DNA from: Limimaricola sp.
GTDB lineage: Bacteria > Pseudomonadota > Alphaproteobacteria > Rhodobacterales > Rhodobacteraceae
Length of the DNA: 64,000 bases
NCBI RefSeq assembly: GCF_016125575.1
Contig: NZ_WGLM01000004.1
Span: 870,501 to 934,500, forward strand
Direction of reading: 5' to 3'
Shown here: piece by piece, positions 17,858-26,365 of the stretch
Layout: each line of letters opens with the position of its first letter
How positions within the stretch are numbered: position 1 is the first letter of the stretch
The notes under the pieces: generated by a model
What the model saw: only the letters and a program-made list of their open reading frames with translations
Told to the model about the DNA's origin: nothing
Database searches by the model: none
Position numbers and translations under genes: made by a program

Positions 17858-19270
17858 TCAGCCCCGCTGGGCCAGAAGCGCGCCATCGGCCTCGGGACCG
17901 AGCCGCGCGAACCACAGCGCGGACCCCGACGCGACAAGCCCCACCATCGCGAAGACCAGCGGGAAATGCACCGCCGAAAGGGACGCGCCGCCGAAGATCC
18001 TTTGTGCCGTCTCCAGCCCGAAGGCCGCCAGCGTGATGCCGACGGTGCTCGACAACTGTTGCAGCACCGCGTTGAAGCTGGTCGCGCTCGACAGTCGCGC
18101 GGCGTCCACCTCGGCATAGGCCATCGCGTTGCTTGCGGTGAACTGCAACGAGCGGCTGACCCCACCCACGAACAGCACCACGACCATCAGCGCATAGGGC
18201 GTTTGCGCGGTGAAGAAGGCGGGCGAAAGCAGGAAAAGGCCCGCGATCAGCGCGTTGACCGTCAGCACCCGGCGAAAGCCCCAGCGCTGCAGGATCGGTT
18301 GCGCGGTGAATTTCATCAGCATCGCGCCCGCCCCGGTCGCGAAGGTCATCATCCCCGACTGGAAGGCCGACAACCCGAACCCCAGCTGGAACATCAGCGG
18401 CAGCAGGAAGGGCATTGCGCCGCCGCCCGACCGGAACATCGCGCCGCCAGCCGCGGCGATGCGGAAACTGGGCAGCGCCAGCAGCCGCAGATCGACCAGC
18501 GGCACGGCCACGCGAAAGCTGTGGCGCACGTAGGCGACGATCAGCGCAAGGCCCCCCAGCGTCAGCGCGGCCACCATCGCGGGCGTGGCGATCGACAGGC
18601 CGGCCATCGTCAGCCCGGTCAGAAACGCGGCAAGCCCCGGCCCGATCATCAGGAACCCGACCGCGTCGAAGGTGACCCTGGGGCCGGGCGGCAGGCGCGG
18701 GATGAAGACGCTAACCAGCACGATGCCAAGGACCGCGATCGGGATGTTGATCCAAAAGATCCAGCGCCAGTGGAAATAGGTGGTGATGAAGCCGCCCAGC
18801 GGCGGGCCCATCACCGGCCCCATCAGCGCCGGCACCGTCAGCCAGGCCAGCGCCGCAACAAGGCCGGACTTCTCCGTCGCGCGCAGCACGATCAGCCGGC
18901 CCACCGGCACCATCATCGACCCGCCGATGCCCTGCATGACCCGCGCCAGTACCAATTGCGTCAGCGTGTCGGACAGCCCGCAGGCGATCGAGCCCAGCGC
19001 GAAAACGGAAATGGCCATGCGAAACACCCGGCGCGCGCCGAACCTGTCGGCGGCCCAACCCGAGGCCGGGATGAAGATCGCCAGCGCCAGCAGGTACGAC
19101 GTCAGCGCCAGTTTCAGCAGGATCGGGTCCGTATGCAGATCACCCGCGATCACCGGCAGCGAGGTGGACAGCACGCTGGCGTCGAGGTTTTCCATGAACA
19201 GCGCCGTTGCCACGATCAGCGGCACGGTGCGCAGCCTGACGGCGCTTCGGGCGATTGTGAATGCGGACAA
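17858..19270 (-). CDS. DHA2-type MFS drug efflux transporter
   Basis: A protein of about 470 residues, mostly hydrophobic, with the major facilitator pattern. The first helix carries LDASVLSTSLPVIAGDL (motif D1 of drug:H+ antiporters). Motif A is GWAADRFGARRVFR, and motif C lies in a Pro/Gly-rich helix (ALMGPVMGPPLGGFI). These point to the EmrB/QacA group of multidrug exporters. The start is uncertain: TTG at 19270 gives a short cytoplasmic N-terminus before the first helix; a much longer GTG start at 19393 adds residues without similarity. Paired with the MarR gene downstream. Confidence 0.85.
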   Translation of the reverse strand: MSAFTIARSAVRLRTVPLIVATALFMENLDASVLSTSLPVIAGDLHTDPILLKLALTSYLLALAIFIPASGWAADRFGARRVFRMAISVFALGSIACGLSDTLTQLVLARVMQGIGGSMMVPVGRLIVLRATEKSGLVAALAWLTVPALMGPVMGPPLGGFITTYFHWRWIFWINIPIAVLGIVLVSVFIPRLPPGPRVTFDAVGFLMIGPGLAAFLTGLTMAGLSIATPAMVAALTLGGLALIVAYVRHSFRVAVPLVDLRLLALPSFRIAAAGGAMFRSGGGAMPFLLPLMFQLGFGLSAFQSGMMTFATGAGAMLMKFTAQPILQRWGFRRVLTVNALIAGLFLLSPAFFTAQTPYALMVVVLFVGGVSRSLQFTASNAMAYAEVDAARLSSATSFNAVLQQLSSTVGITLAAFGLETAQRIFGGASLSAVHFPLVFAMVGLVASGSALWFARLGPEADGALLAQRG

Positions 19271-19483
19271 GGGCGCGACCCGGATCAGGACGATGGGACT
19301 GCGCCCCTTCTGGCAGATTGGCCGTGCCAATGCCAGAGGCCGCGCCCGGAACCAGCCCGGCAACCTGTGACTCTGTAGCCATAGCCGGTCCACGGACTGG
19401 CGCGCGGGACGGTTCGCGCTGGTCTGCCGGGCCGGGGTTTTCTATAGACATCAGTGCCGGGGGGCGCAGAGACGGAGACGACC

Positions 19484-20407
19484 ATGCGCTTTCCTTTCGC
19501 CGCTTTGCTGGCGTTGGCATTCCTGTACACACCCGTGGCGCGTGCCGACGGCTGGTTCGGTGGACGGACCACGTTGGGTTATGGCCGGCTTTTCGACAAC
19601 GACCAGCTTGGCGACGGGATGGACCGCTGGCGCAGCGGCGCCTACGCGGTCAGCGTCATACGCGGCAAAAGCTGGGACGGCGCGCTGCCCACGACCCCGG
19701 GCGAACTGCTGGAATACCGCTTTCGCGCCGAGATCATTGCCCCACGCTACCTCAACGGTCCCGGCTCGGACGACCGGCCCTATGTCGGGGCGCTGAGCTT
19801 CGGTGTGCATACCCATTTCCAGGCTGCGGGGCAGGAAGTGGCGCTGGGCGCCGATGTTGTCGCGATCGGCCCTCAAACCGGCCTTGGTGATTTCCAGACC
19901 GCGCTGCACAAGGCGCTGTCGATGCCGACGCCGCGCGTGCTGGACACGCAGCTGGGCAATCAGGTGCAACTTGGTGCAACCTTGGAAGTCGGGCACAACT
20001 TTCGCCTGAACGACAGGCTGACCGTGCGCCCGTTCTTCGAGGCGCAGGCCGGGGTCGAGAACCTGTTTCGACTGGGCACTGACGTGATCATCGGCGCGGT
20101 CGGGCAAACCGACATGCTGGTGCGCGATGTCCCCACCGGGCAGTTCTACCGCGCCGTCGAGGGGCAACCCAATGGCTTCGGCTATGTCCTGGGCGCAGAT
20201 TTCGCCAGCGTTGGCCGCAGCATCTATTATCCCGCTGACCGTGGCATCACGCCCGAATCCACACGTTATCGCGTGCGGGCCGGCCTACACTGGCAGATCG
20301 CCGAAAAAGTCTCGTTCTTCTATGGCGCGACCTATCTTTCGCCTGAGTTCGTGGGCCAGCCCGAGGGTCAGGTCGTCGGATCCCTGAAGCTGAATTTCAA
20401 TTTCTGA
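19484..20407 (+). CDS. Outer membrane lipid A deacylase LpxR-like (DUF2219)
   Basis: A 307-residue protein with a signal peptide (residues 1-21, cleaved after ARA) and a C-terminal Phe (LKLNFNF), as expected for an outer membrane beta-barrel. The N-terminal FDNDQLGDGMDRWRSGAY and the middle VVAIGPQTGLGDFQTALHKA with TPRVLDTQLGNQV follow the DUF2219/LpxR pattern. LpxR removes the 3'-acyloxyacyl group of lipid A. Whether the active residues are complete cannot be confirmed by eye. ATG at 19484 follows GGAGACGACC. It is a single gene divergent from the MFS gene. Confidence 0.72.
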   Translation: MRFPFAALLALAFLYTPVARADGWFGGRTTLGYGRLFDNDQLGDGMDRWRSGAYAVSVIRGKSWDGALPTTPGELLEYRFRAEIIAPRYLNGPGSDDRPYVGALSFGVHTHFQAAGQEVALGADVVAIGPQTGLGDFQTALHKALSMPTPRVLDTQLGNQVQLGATLEVGHNFRLNDRLTVRPFFEAQAGVENLFRLGTDVIIGAVGQTDMLVRDVPTGQFYRAVEGQPNGFGYVLGADFASVGRSIYYPADRGITPESTRYRVRAGLHWQIAEKVSFFYGATYLSPEFVGQPEGQVVGSLKLNFNF

Positions 20408-20523
20408 CAAGGTAGTTGGCGGTCGACCTTAAAGTGTATTGATCGCAACACGCCTCCTCTGTTACCATGCCGCATCGAACCCGCACGTCAGAGGCGGGAC
20501 ATGAGTTGAGGCAGATAACAGGT

Positions 20524-21591
20524 ATGGGAACGGCCTTTCGTGGCACGTTCGTCATTTCCTGGTCGCAAACGGAACTGGACGGCCTGCGCGCCGCGCCGCT
20601 GGATTGCCTGCGCACGGGCGCATCGTGGGGCTGGACCGGCGAGGCGGTGCGCGTGGACGGGCCCAGCGGGGTCTTGCCGCTGGGCGATGCGATGGGAATG
20701 GCGGACATCCGGGCGCGCGCAGCGCTATCGGTCCGGCGGTTGCGGGGCGACGTCGACGTCGCGCCGCCGCCCGCCGCCCCCGACCTTGCCGTCGCCGACC
20801 TGTTCGACCAAAGTTTTGACGTGACCGACGGAGAGGGTCTTTACACGATCACCCTCGTGCCGCTGGGTGCCGGGCGCAGACCGCTTTTGATGTTCACCGG
20901 CCTCATTCCGCCGCGCGAGACCGAGCTTTGGGTCATTCGGGCGCGCATCGCCTCCGAGTTGCGCGCGCAATGCATTCCCCGTGCCGGCGGCGTGATCTGT
21001 TTTACCCCGGGCACCATGCTGTTGACCGCCGACGGCCCGCGCGACGTGGCAAGCCTGTGCGAGGGCGACCATGTGCAGACCAAGGACAACGGCTGTGTCG
21101 AGATACTTTGGCTGGGTCGGCGCCATGTCAGTGGCGCGCGGCTGATGGTGATGCCGCATCTCTACCCCGTGCGCCTGCGGGCCGGAGCGCTGGATGCCGG
21201 TGTGCCCGATGCCGGCCTGCTTGTCAGCCCCGATCACCGGATGGTGCTGCGCGGGCCGCGGGCAAGGGCGCTGTTCAACACCGATGAGGTGCTGGTCACG
21301 GCGCGCGACCTGATCGACGATCAGGCGGTGCAGATCGACCGGTCGTGCCGTGAAGTTACCTATGTCCACCTGTTGTTGCCGCAACACGAGGTGGTGTTTG
21401 CCAACGGGGTCGAAACCGAAAGCTTTCACCCGGCCAGCGCCGAGATGGGCGGCATGGGCGCAGACGACCGTGACCGCCTGTTGTCGCGCCTGCCGGAGAT
21501 CGCGCGCGACCCGTCCGCCTACGGCGCCTTCGCCCGCCGCCCGCTAAGCATCAGCGAGGCCGCGATCCTGCGCCACGATGCGGGGTGGTAG
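20524..21591 (+). CDS. Hint (hedgehog/intein) domain protein
   Basis: A 355-residue protein with an uncharacterised N-terminal region (1-155) and a Hint domain from C159: ICFTPGTMLLTADGPRDV, then VSPDHRMVL and a late VHLLLPQHEVVFANGVETE strand pair. Hint domains self-cleave at the first Cys; this one lacks an obvious C-terminal His-Asn splice junction, so it would act, if at all, in a hedgehog-like way. Such proteins are frequent in the Roseobacter group, often with secreted or Ca-binding repeats, which are absent here. ATG at 20524 was chosen; ATG at 20467 would add 19 residues. Confidence 0.78.
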   Translation: MGTAFRGTFVISWSQTELDGLRAAPLDCLRTGASWGWTGEAVRVDGPSGVLPLGDAMGMADIRARAALSVRRLRGDVDVAPPPAAPDLAVADLFDQSFDVTDGEGLYTITLVPLGAGRRPLLMFTGLIPPRETELWVIRARIASELRAQCIPRAGGVICFTPGTMLLTADGPRDVASLCEGDHVQTKDNGCVEILWLGRRHVSGARLMVMPHLYPVRLRAGALDAGVPDAGLLVSPDHRMVLRGPRARALFNTDEVLVTARDLIDDQAVQIDRSCREVTYVHLLLPQHEVVFANGVETESFHPASAEMGGMGADDRDRLLSRLPEIARDPSAYGAFARRPLSISEAAILRHDAGW

Positions 21592-21708
21592 CGGGCCAGA
21601 TTCCGCCAATTTGCTTTCCCAAGGACTGTGGTCAACGATAGATGACCGAAATACTGTTGTCCCAACCGTTCGATTTGGGCCAATTCTTGGGACCTTCCAA
21701 AACCGGGT

Positions 21709-23379
21709 ATGAAACTCAGCCGGACATTCGTCCTGATCCACAACCGGACGGCTTTGGGCGCCGCGCGTCGTTGCGTGGCGCGTGGCTACGGCCTGATCGC
21801 TGGAAGCTTCCACATCCATCGCCAGCTTTCGCAGCGTGACCTTCCGGCGATTGCGGGCGCGGACCTGATCCCAGACGAAGCGGCCGGTCAGGTTCTCGAG
21901 CTTGTGGCGGAGACCGTCGATAGGGTCGAGGCGCTGCTGTCCCCCGAGTTGCCCGACGACTTGCGCGCAACCTTGCTGGGCGTTCTTTGCAAGGGTTTGT
22001 TCGAATACTTCGGACTGCTCGCCGCCAGCGGTGAACTTGGTGCAGAGATTCTCCGGTTCGACTGGCGCCGCGGCTTGGTTTCGGCGCGCTCTGCGCTTCG
22101 CCGGCAACTGAGGTATGCGCGTTTGCCCGCTTTGCCGGTCAGATTTGGGCCTCGCCGTGCGGGTGCCGTGGCCCCTTACGAGCTTGATTTCAGGACGCCC
22201 TCGGGGGCGAAACTTGGCAATGACTGTGGCCCATCTCGGAAGGTTCGCTTGCGCCTGGCCAGCGTAAGAACGCCTAGCGATCTGCTAGAGAATGCACGTC
22301 TGCGCCGCGGTGGCGTTGCTGGGCCGGACTACACGATCTGCGTGCATCGGAATCAACGTATTCCTTTCACCGTTTTCGCCACAGCGCCCGAGACGGCCCT
22401 TGACCCCGACCTCGCAGAGTTTGTCAGAACGACGACCGAAGAGGCCACGCGCGATTTCCTGTCGCATCGGGACGCGATGGCGCGCTTCGTTGCGGATTTC
22501 GGACGGCCCGAAAGGGCCCGTTTCAATTTCATCAAGCACGAGGGGATGGCAGGGTTTGCAAGCGCGCTGAGCGATCTGGGGGTGGAAACCACCATGTTGA
22601 GCCACGGTTGCATGGTGCCGCATGGGCCCGATGTCCGGCGCCGCGTGGCTGAGCGCCTGTCATCCGCGATCTATAATTCCCACCCCTCGATCAAAGTCAT
22701 CGCCCCCCGCTCGCCGCTTCAGGCCGCGGGCAAGCTTCCGTGGCAAGTCGTAGACTCGGTCGTCCGGCTGGTCCCTCCAGCCGCTGAAGCTCCCGCAAGT
22801 TTGCCTTTCCGGGTACTCTTCGCCCCCAACTACCTGCCGTGGCATGAATGTTTTCATGGTATGGCGATCAGCGACTTCGACACATATCATTGCATCGAGG
22901 CATTGGCGGGCGTGATCGCCGGCCTCGATGATTTTCGGATGGACCTGCGGATAAGGACAACGCCTCTTGACGTTGCGAACGCGAAAAGGGTCCCTGAACT
23001 GATTGCCATCAAGCCAGAGGATGTCGCTCATCTCATCGCGCCGGAGAAGGGGATCTACGACGCGACCTATGGCTCGCATGCGACGCTGATCGCAGAGGCC
23101 GATCTTGTTGTGACCGAAGGCGTGACCGCGGTGATCTTCGAGGCACTCGAAGCGCGCAAGCCGGTCCTTCTATTGCAACGGTCGCGGGAACTTACGCCGT
23201 CTCTGCCGTCATGGACGCTCGTCGATCTGGCCAACCACATTGACCGCAATGCTGTCTATTCTGCCTCGATCGCCGATGATCTTGCTGCGGTGCTGCAAAT
23301 GATACGCACGCGCCACAACGGCCGACCGCTGCGAAACGAGGAGTTATCTGGCCTGATCTGGACAGACCCGGCAAGCTGA
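21709..23379 (+). CDS. Unrecognised protein, GT-B glycosyltransferase-like C-terminus
   Basis: A 556-residue soluble protein with no signal peptide or membrane segment. I do not recognise the family. The C-terminal part has ADLVVTEGVTAVIFEALEARKP, which resembles the donor-binding region of GT-B enzymes and CDP-glycerol glycerophosphotransferases. Earlier, TTMLSHGCMVPHG and the FAPNYLPWHE strand fit a two-Rossmann-domain layout. A role in surface carbohydrate synthesis is an inference only. Base composition is less GC-rich and codon use less biased than in flanking genes (for example AAG/AAA, TTG and CTA use). It stands alone, between the Hint gene and rpsD, which suggests acquisition by transfer. 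Confidence 0.55.
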   Translation: MKLSRTFVLIHNRTALGAARRCVARGYGLIAGSFHIHRQLSQRDLPAIAGADLIPDEAAGQVLELVAETVDRVEALLSPELPDDLRATLLGVLCKGLFEYFGLLAASGELGAEILRFDWRRGLVSARSALRRQLRYARLPALPVRFGPRRAGAVAPYELDFRTPSGAKLGNDCGPSRKVRLRLASVRTPSDLLENARLRRGGVAGPDYTICVHRNQRIPFTVFATAPETALDPDLAEFVRTTTEEATRDFLSHRDAMARFVADFGRPERARFNFIKHEGMAGFASALSDLGVETTMLSHGCMVPHGPDVRRRVAERLSSAIYNSHPSIKVIAPRSPLQAAGKLPWQVVDSVVRLVPPAAEAPASLPFRVLFAPNYLPWHECFHGMAISDFDTYHCIEALAGVIAGLDDFRMDLRIRTTPLDVANAKRVPELIAIKPEDVAHLIAPEKGIYDATYGSHATLIAEADLVVTEGVTAVIFEALEARKPVLLLQRSRELTPSLPSWTLVDLANHIDRNAVYSASIADDLAAVLQMIRTRHNGRPLRNEELSGLIWTDPAS

Positions 23380-23411
23380 CGAAGAGCCAAACCAGACAGA
23401 ACTTTAGCATG

Positions 23412-23439
23412 TTGACTCCGCCGCGCGCGCCTCTATAAG
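23412..23439 (+). promoter_or_regulatory. Putative sigma70 promoter of rpsD
   Basis: TTGACT at 23412-23417, a 16-bp GC-rich spacer, and TATAAG at 23434-23439. A leader of about 95 bases follows. The hexamers are close to consensus, as expected for a ribosomal protein gene. Confidence 0.6.
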
Positions 23440-23539
23440 CCGCCCATTCATGGTGTTGGTGGCCCTCGCAAGGGGATGCCTGTCGGGGCTTCGGCCCAAA
23501 GGACAACGCCCTTTTGTAACGTCAAAAGGAGATCAGACG

Positions 23540-24160
23540 GTGACCAAACGCACCTCTGCCAAGTACAAGATCGACCGCCGGATGGGCGAAAACATCTGGG
23601 GCCGCCCGAAATCCCCGGTGAACAAGCGTGAATATGGTCCCGGCCAGCACGGCCAGCGCCGCAAGGCCAAGATTTCCGACTTTGGTCTGCAGCTGCGCGC
23701 CAAGCAGAAGCTGAAGGGCTATTACGGCGACCTGACCGAAAAGCAGTTCCGCCGCATCTATGCCGAGGCCGAGCGGGTCAAGGGCGATACCGGTGAAAAC
23801 CTGATCGGCTTGCTGGAGCGCCGTCTCGATGCGGTGGTCTACCGCGCCAAGTTCGTGCCGACGGTGTTCGCTGCGCGCCAGTTCGTCAACCACGCCCACG
23901 TCACCGTCAACGGTCAATCGGTCAACATTCCGTCCTACCGCGTGAAGGAAGGCGACGTGATCGAGGTCCGCCAGAAGTCCAAACAGCTTGAACTGGTGCT
24001 TGTCGCCAGCCAGTTGCCCGAGCGTGATGTCCCCGACTATCTCGAGGTTGACCATTCCAAGATGAAGGCCACGTTCGTCCGCCAGCCCAGCCTGGCCGAT
24101 GTGCCCTACCCGGTGCAGATGGAACCGAACCTCGTCGTCGAATTCTACGCCAAGAACTGA
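23540..24160 (+). CDS. rpsD: 30S ribosomal protein S4
   Basis: A 206-residue primary binding protein of the 16S rRNA 5' domain. The N-terminus [20 protein letters not shown] and the S4 RNA-binding domain (about 94-155, [17 protein letters not shown] onward) are typical of the alphaproteobacterial type without zinc cysteines. The start is GTG at 23540, preceded by AAAGGAG. A further upstream in-frame start extends through the promoter leader and is not used. It stands alone, as usual in Rhodobacterales, and is not part of the alpha operon. Confidence 0.97.
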   Translation: MTKRTSAKYKIDRRMGENIWGRPKSPVNKREYGPGQHGQRRKAKISDFGLQLRAKQKLKGYYGDLTEKQFRRIYAEAERVKGDTGENLIGLLERRLDAVVYRAKFVPTVFAARQFVNHAHVTVNGQSVNIPSYRVKEGDVIEVRQKSKQLELVLVASQLPERDVPDYLEVDHSKMKATFVRQPSLADVPYPVQMEPNLVVEFYAKN

Positions 24161-24182
24161 TCGGCCGTTCAGGTCGTTCCGG

Positions 24183-24209
24183 GGGCCGCACCGCTGGTGC
24201 GGCCCTTTT
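24183..24209 (+). terminator. Intrinsic terminator of rpsD
   Basis: A perfect 10-bp stem GGGCCGCACC / GGTGCGGCCC (24183-24192 with 24196-24205), a 3-base loop and TTTT. Confidence 0.85.
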
Positions 24210-24217
24210 GCGTTTCC

Positions 24218-26218
24218 CTACCAGCCCGGCGGCCGGCCGATCGGGAAGGCGCCATAGGCAAAGGTCACCGTCACCTCGGGAAACGTCAGCACAGTCGGCC
24301 GCAGCGCCTTGTCGAACAGCACATTCACCGGGACCCCCTGCGCGACAAAGGCGGTGGCCGCGCAACCCGGCGTGCCATCGGCGCAGGGCGACCGCGTGCG
24401 CGTGGGCGGGCCGTCGTCGAAAAGGCCGTGGCGCAGGTTGCCCCAGGAAAACCGCTCGGCATAGATCGGCGGCATCCGGGCCATGCTGAATTCTTCCAGC
24501 CCGGTCCCCGCCACAGGATCCAGCAGCGTGCCGCCCATCGCGCCGGTGGCCATCGCGCTCATCTTTGGCAGGAACATCGCCTTGGCACCGGGTGGGAACG
24601 GCACCCACCGGCCACCCTCTCGCACCGCCACGTCGTTGGGCTTGAGATACATCTTCACCCCTTCGGAGGGGATGCTGAACTCGGTGAAGTCGTCGCGCGC
24701 CGTGTAGGTCGCCACGACATCGCGCATCTTCATCTGCACCATGCAATTGGCGCTGACCTCGATCTCGCCCATCTCCAGGGTGCGGCCGACGCCATCGAGC
24801 CCCGGCGCCGTCACCCGCACCTTGACCGTCTGGGCCGCGGACGGCGCGGTGAACGATGGCCCCGGCCCGATGCTGCCGGCGCTGGCCCGCAGGTCCGCGA
24901 ATGTCAGGATTTCGTCGATATCGGCCTTGTCCAGCGGGCTTTCCACCTCGATCGGCAGGGTCTTGCCCGGCTCCACGCAGGCCGGCAGGACCAGTGCGAT
25001 CTTTGCCGTTTCCGCCCGCAGGACATAGGTTTGCGGGGCGGTGGTGGCCGGAGCGTCGGCCACGTTCGAGACGCGGACGTTGAACGGCTGCCGCATCCGC
25101 CCCGGCTCGGCCCGCATCGGCGCGAGGAACCGCGCCTTGCCCGGCAGCACCCGCGTCCCCACGATCAGCCGCAGGTCCTCGATCCGGTCGGCCTCGGGTA
25201 TCGAGATGACGGTGGCATAGAAGCGGTCCTTGTCCTCGACCATCGCCCAGTCGCCCACGAACTCGGGTGATACATCGCTGTAATCGGCGGCCACCTCCGC
25301 GACGTTCCGTTCGCGCCGGTCCGCGGCGCTGAGGTCGCCGGCCATGACGCGGGGCCGAGGGGCAATTTCGCCAACACCGGCCGGCAGGCCAAAGTTCTGC
25401 GGACCGGTCGCATGGTTGGCGATGAACTGCGGATAGGCCTCTGAAAGGCGCGTGCCCCGCGCCGCAAGGCCGTTGTCGAACCAGATCAGCCCGTGCGCCC
25501 CGTCCGCGGGATTGGCGGCAAGCAGGGGAACAAGGTAGTCGATTCCGTCGCGCGCACCCAGGTCCTTGCCAAGGAAGTAGAAGAACTCGCCGCGACTATA
25601 CGGGTCGGATGGCGTGTGCAGGGGTTCGGTGTAATTGCCGGCCCAAAACACATAGGGCGTGTATTTGTGGCCGGTCCAGCCAATTCCTACGGCTGCGGGC
25701 ATCCCTTCCCGATACCAGTCCTCGGGCGAGGCGTAAAATCCGGTGGCCTGCTGGACCCCGTGAAACAGTTCATGCGCCAACGTGTCGGTATTCTCGATAA
25801 GGACGTCGCTGGCAAAGGGCACCGCGGCGGTCGTCGCGGCGTTGAAAAAGTACTCGTAGTTGAGAAAAATCGGACCTTTCGAATAGAATCCCGCCGTCTT
25901 CGGCCAGAAGGTCTTGTCGGCGCTGAGGTAGGTTGAAGGGTTCTGGACATAAAGACGCGGACCGTCCGCCGACAGCACGGGCGCGGGGAAACCGAACGAT
26001 CCCATCCAATCGCTGATCTCGCGTATTTCGCGCGTCGTCCATTCCCTGACAGCCGCATATTTCGGCTTGTCGGCGTCGAATTGTGCTTGCTCGGCCGGTC
26101 CGCAGGCAATGCAGTTCGGCTTGTCGCCTTGAATCGTCATCCGCCAATCGAGCGCCGGCCAGTCGGCGTGGGCAAGGCTAGGCAACAGGGCGAAAAGGCT
26201 GGCGAGCACATGTTTCAT
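24218..26218 (-). CDS. Secreted protein with HExxH metallopeptidase-like motif
   Basis: A 666-residue protein of unknown family. It begins with a signal peptide (MKHVLASLFALLPSLAHA, cleavage near residue 18), so it is periplasmic or secreted. The sequence TLAHELFHGVQ gives HExxH at 149-153, and an acidic residue follows 18 residues later at E171 in WYREGMPAAVG. This His-Glu-His plus Glu arrangement is that of gluzincin zinc peptidases. The C-terminal 350 residues are beta-rich with small Cys pairs (CADGTPGC) and may be binding domains. Peptidase activity is inferred from the motif only. ATG at 26218 with AGGAAA upstream. Convergent with rpsD, divergent from hss. Confidence 0.65.
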   Translation of the reverse strand: MKHVLASLFALLPSLAHADWPALDWRMTIQGDKPNCIACGPAEQAQFDADKPKYAAVREWTTREIREISDWMGSFGFPAPVLSADGPRLYVQNPSTYLSADKTFWPKTAGFYSKGPIFLNYEYFFNAATTAAVPFASDVLIENTDTLAHELFHGVQQATGFYASPEDWYREGMPAAVGIGWTGHKYTPYVFWAGNYTEPLHTPSDPYSRGEFFYFLGKDLGARDGIDYLVPLLAANPADGAHGLIWFDNGLAARGTRLSEAYPQFIANHATGPQNFGLPAGVGEIAPRPRVMAGDLSAADRRERNVAEVAADYSDVSPEFVGDWAMVEDKDRFYATVISIPEADRIEDLRLIVGTRVLPGKARFLAPMRAEPGRMRQPFNVRVSNVADAPATTAPQTYVLRAETAKIALVLPACVEPGKTLPIEVESPLDKADIDEILTFADLRASAGSIGPGPSFTAPSAAQTVKVRVTAPGLDGVGRTLEMGEIEVSANCMVQMKMRDVVATYTARDDFTEFSIPSEGVKMYLKPNDVAVREGGRWVPFPPGAKAMFLPKMSAMATGAMGGTLLDPVAGTGLEEFSMARMPPIYAERFSWGNLRHGLFDDGPPTRTRSPCADGTPGCAATAFVAQGVPVNVLFDKALRPTVLTFPEVTVTFAYGAFPIGRPPGW

Positions 26219-26338
26219 AAGCAGATTTCCTGAATACTGGACCGAACTATCCCTTGATCATTTCCATCGGGCCGGCTCTGGCAATTGAAAACTGCCCGAG
26301 GGTGGAAGTTTGCAATCCGGCAGGGTGCCGCGTATCTG

Positions 26339-26352
26339 TGACCGATCGGTCA
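26339..26352. promoter_or_regulatory. 14-bp perfect palindrome before hss
   Basis: TGACCGATCGGTCA ends 13 bp before the hss start codon, overlapping the place where RNA polymerase or a ribosome would bind. The form resembles TetR-family operators. No regulator gene is adjacent. Confidence 0.4.
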
Positions 26353-26365
26353 GGACACGGAAGAC

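Noticed and set aside
17717..19378. A 553-codon plus-strand frame opposite the MFS gene
   Set aside because: Composition is Arg/Gln/His/Pro-rich, as in other shadows, and the opposite strand encodes a clear transporter.
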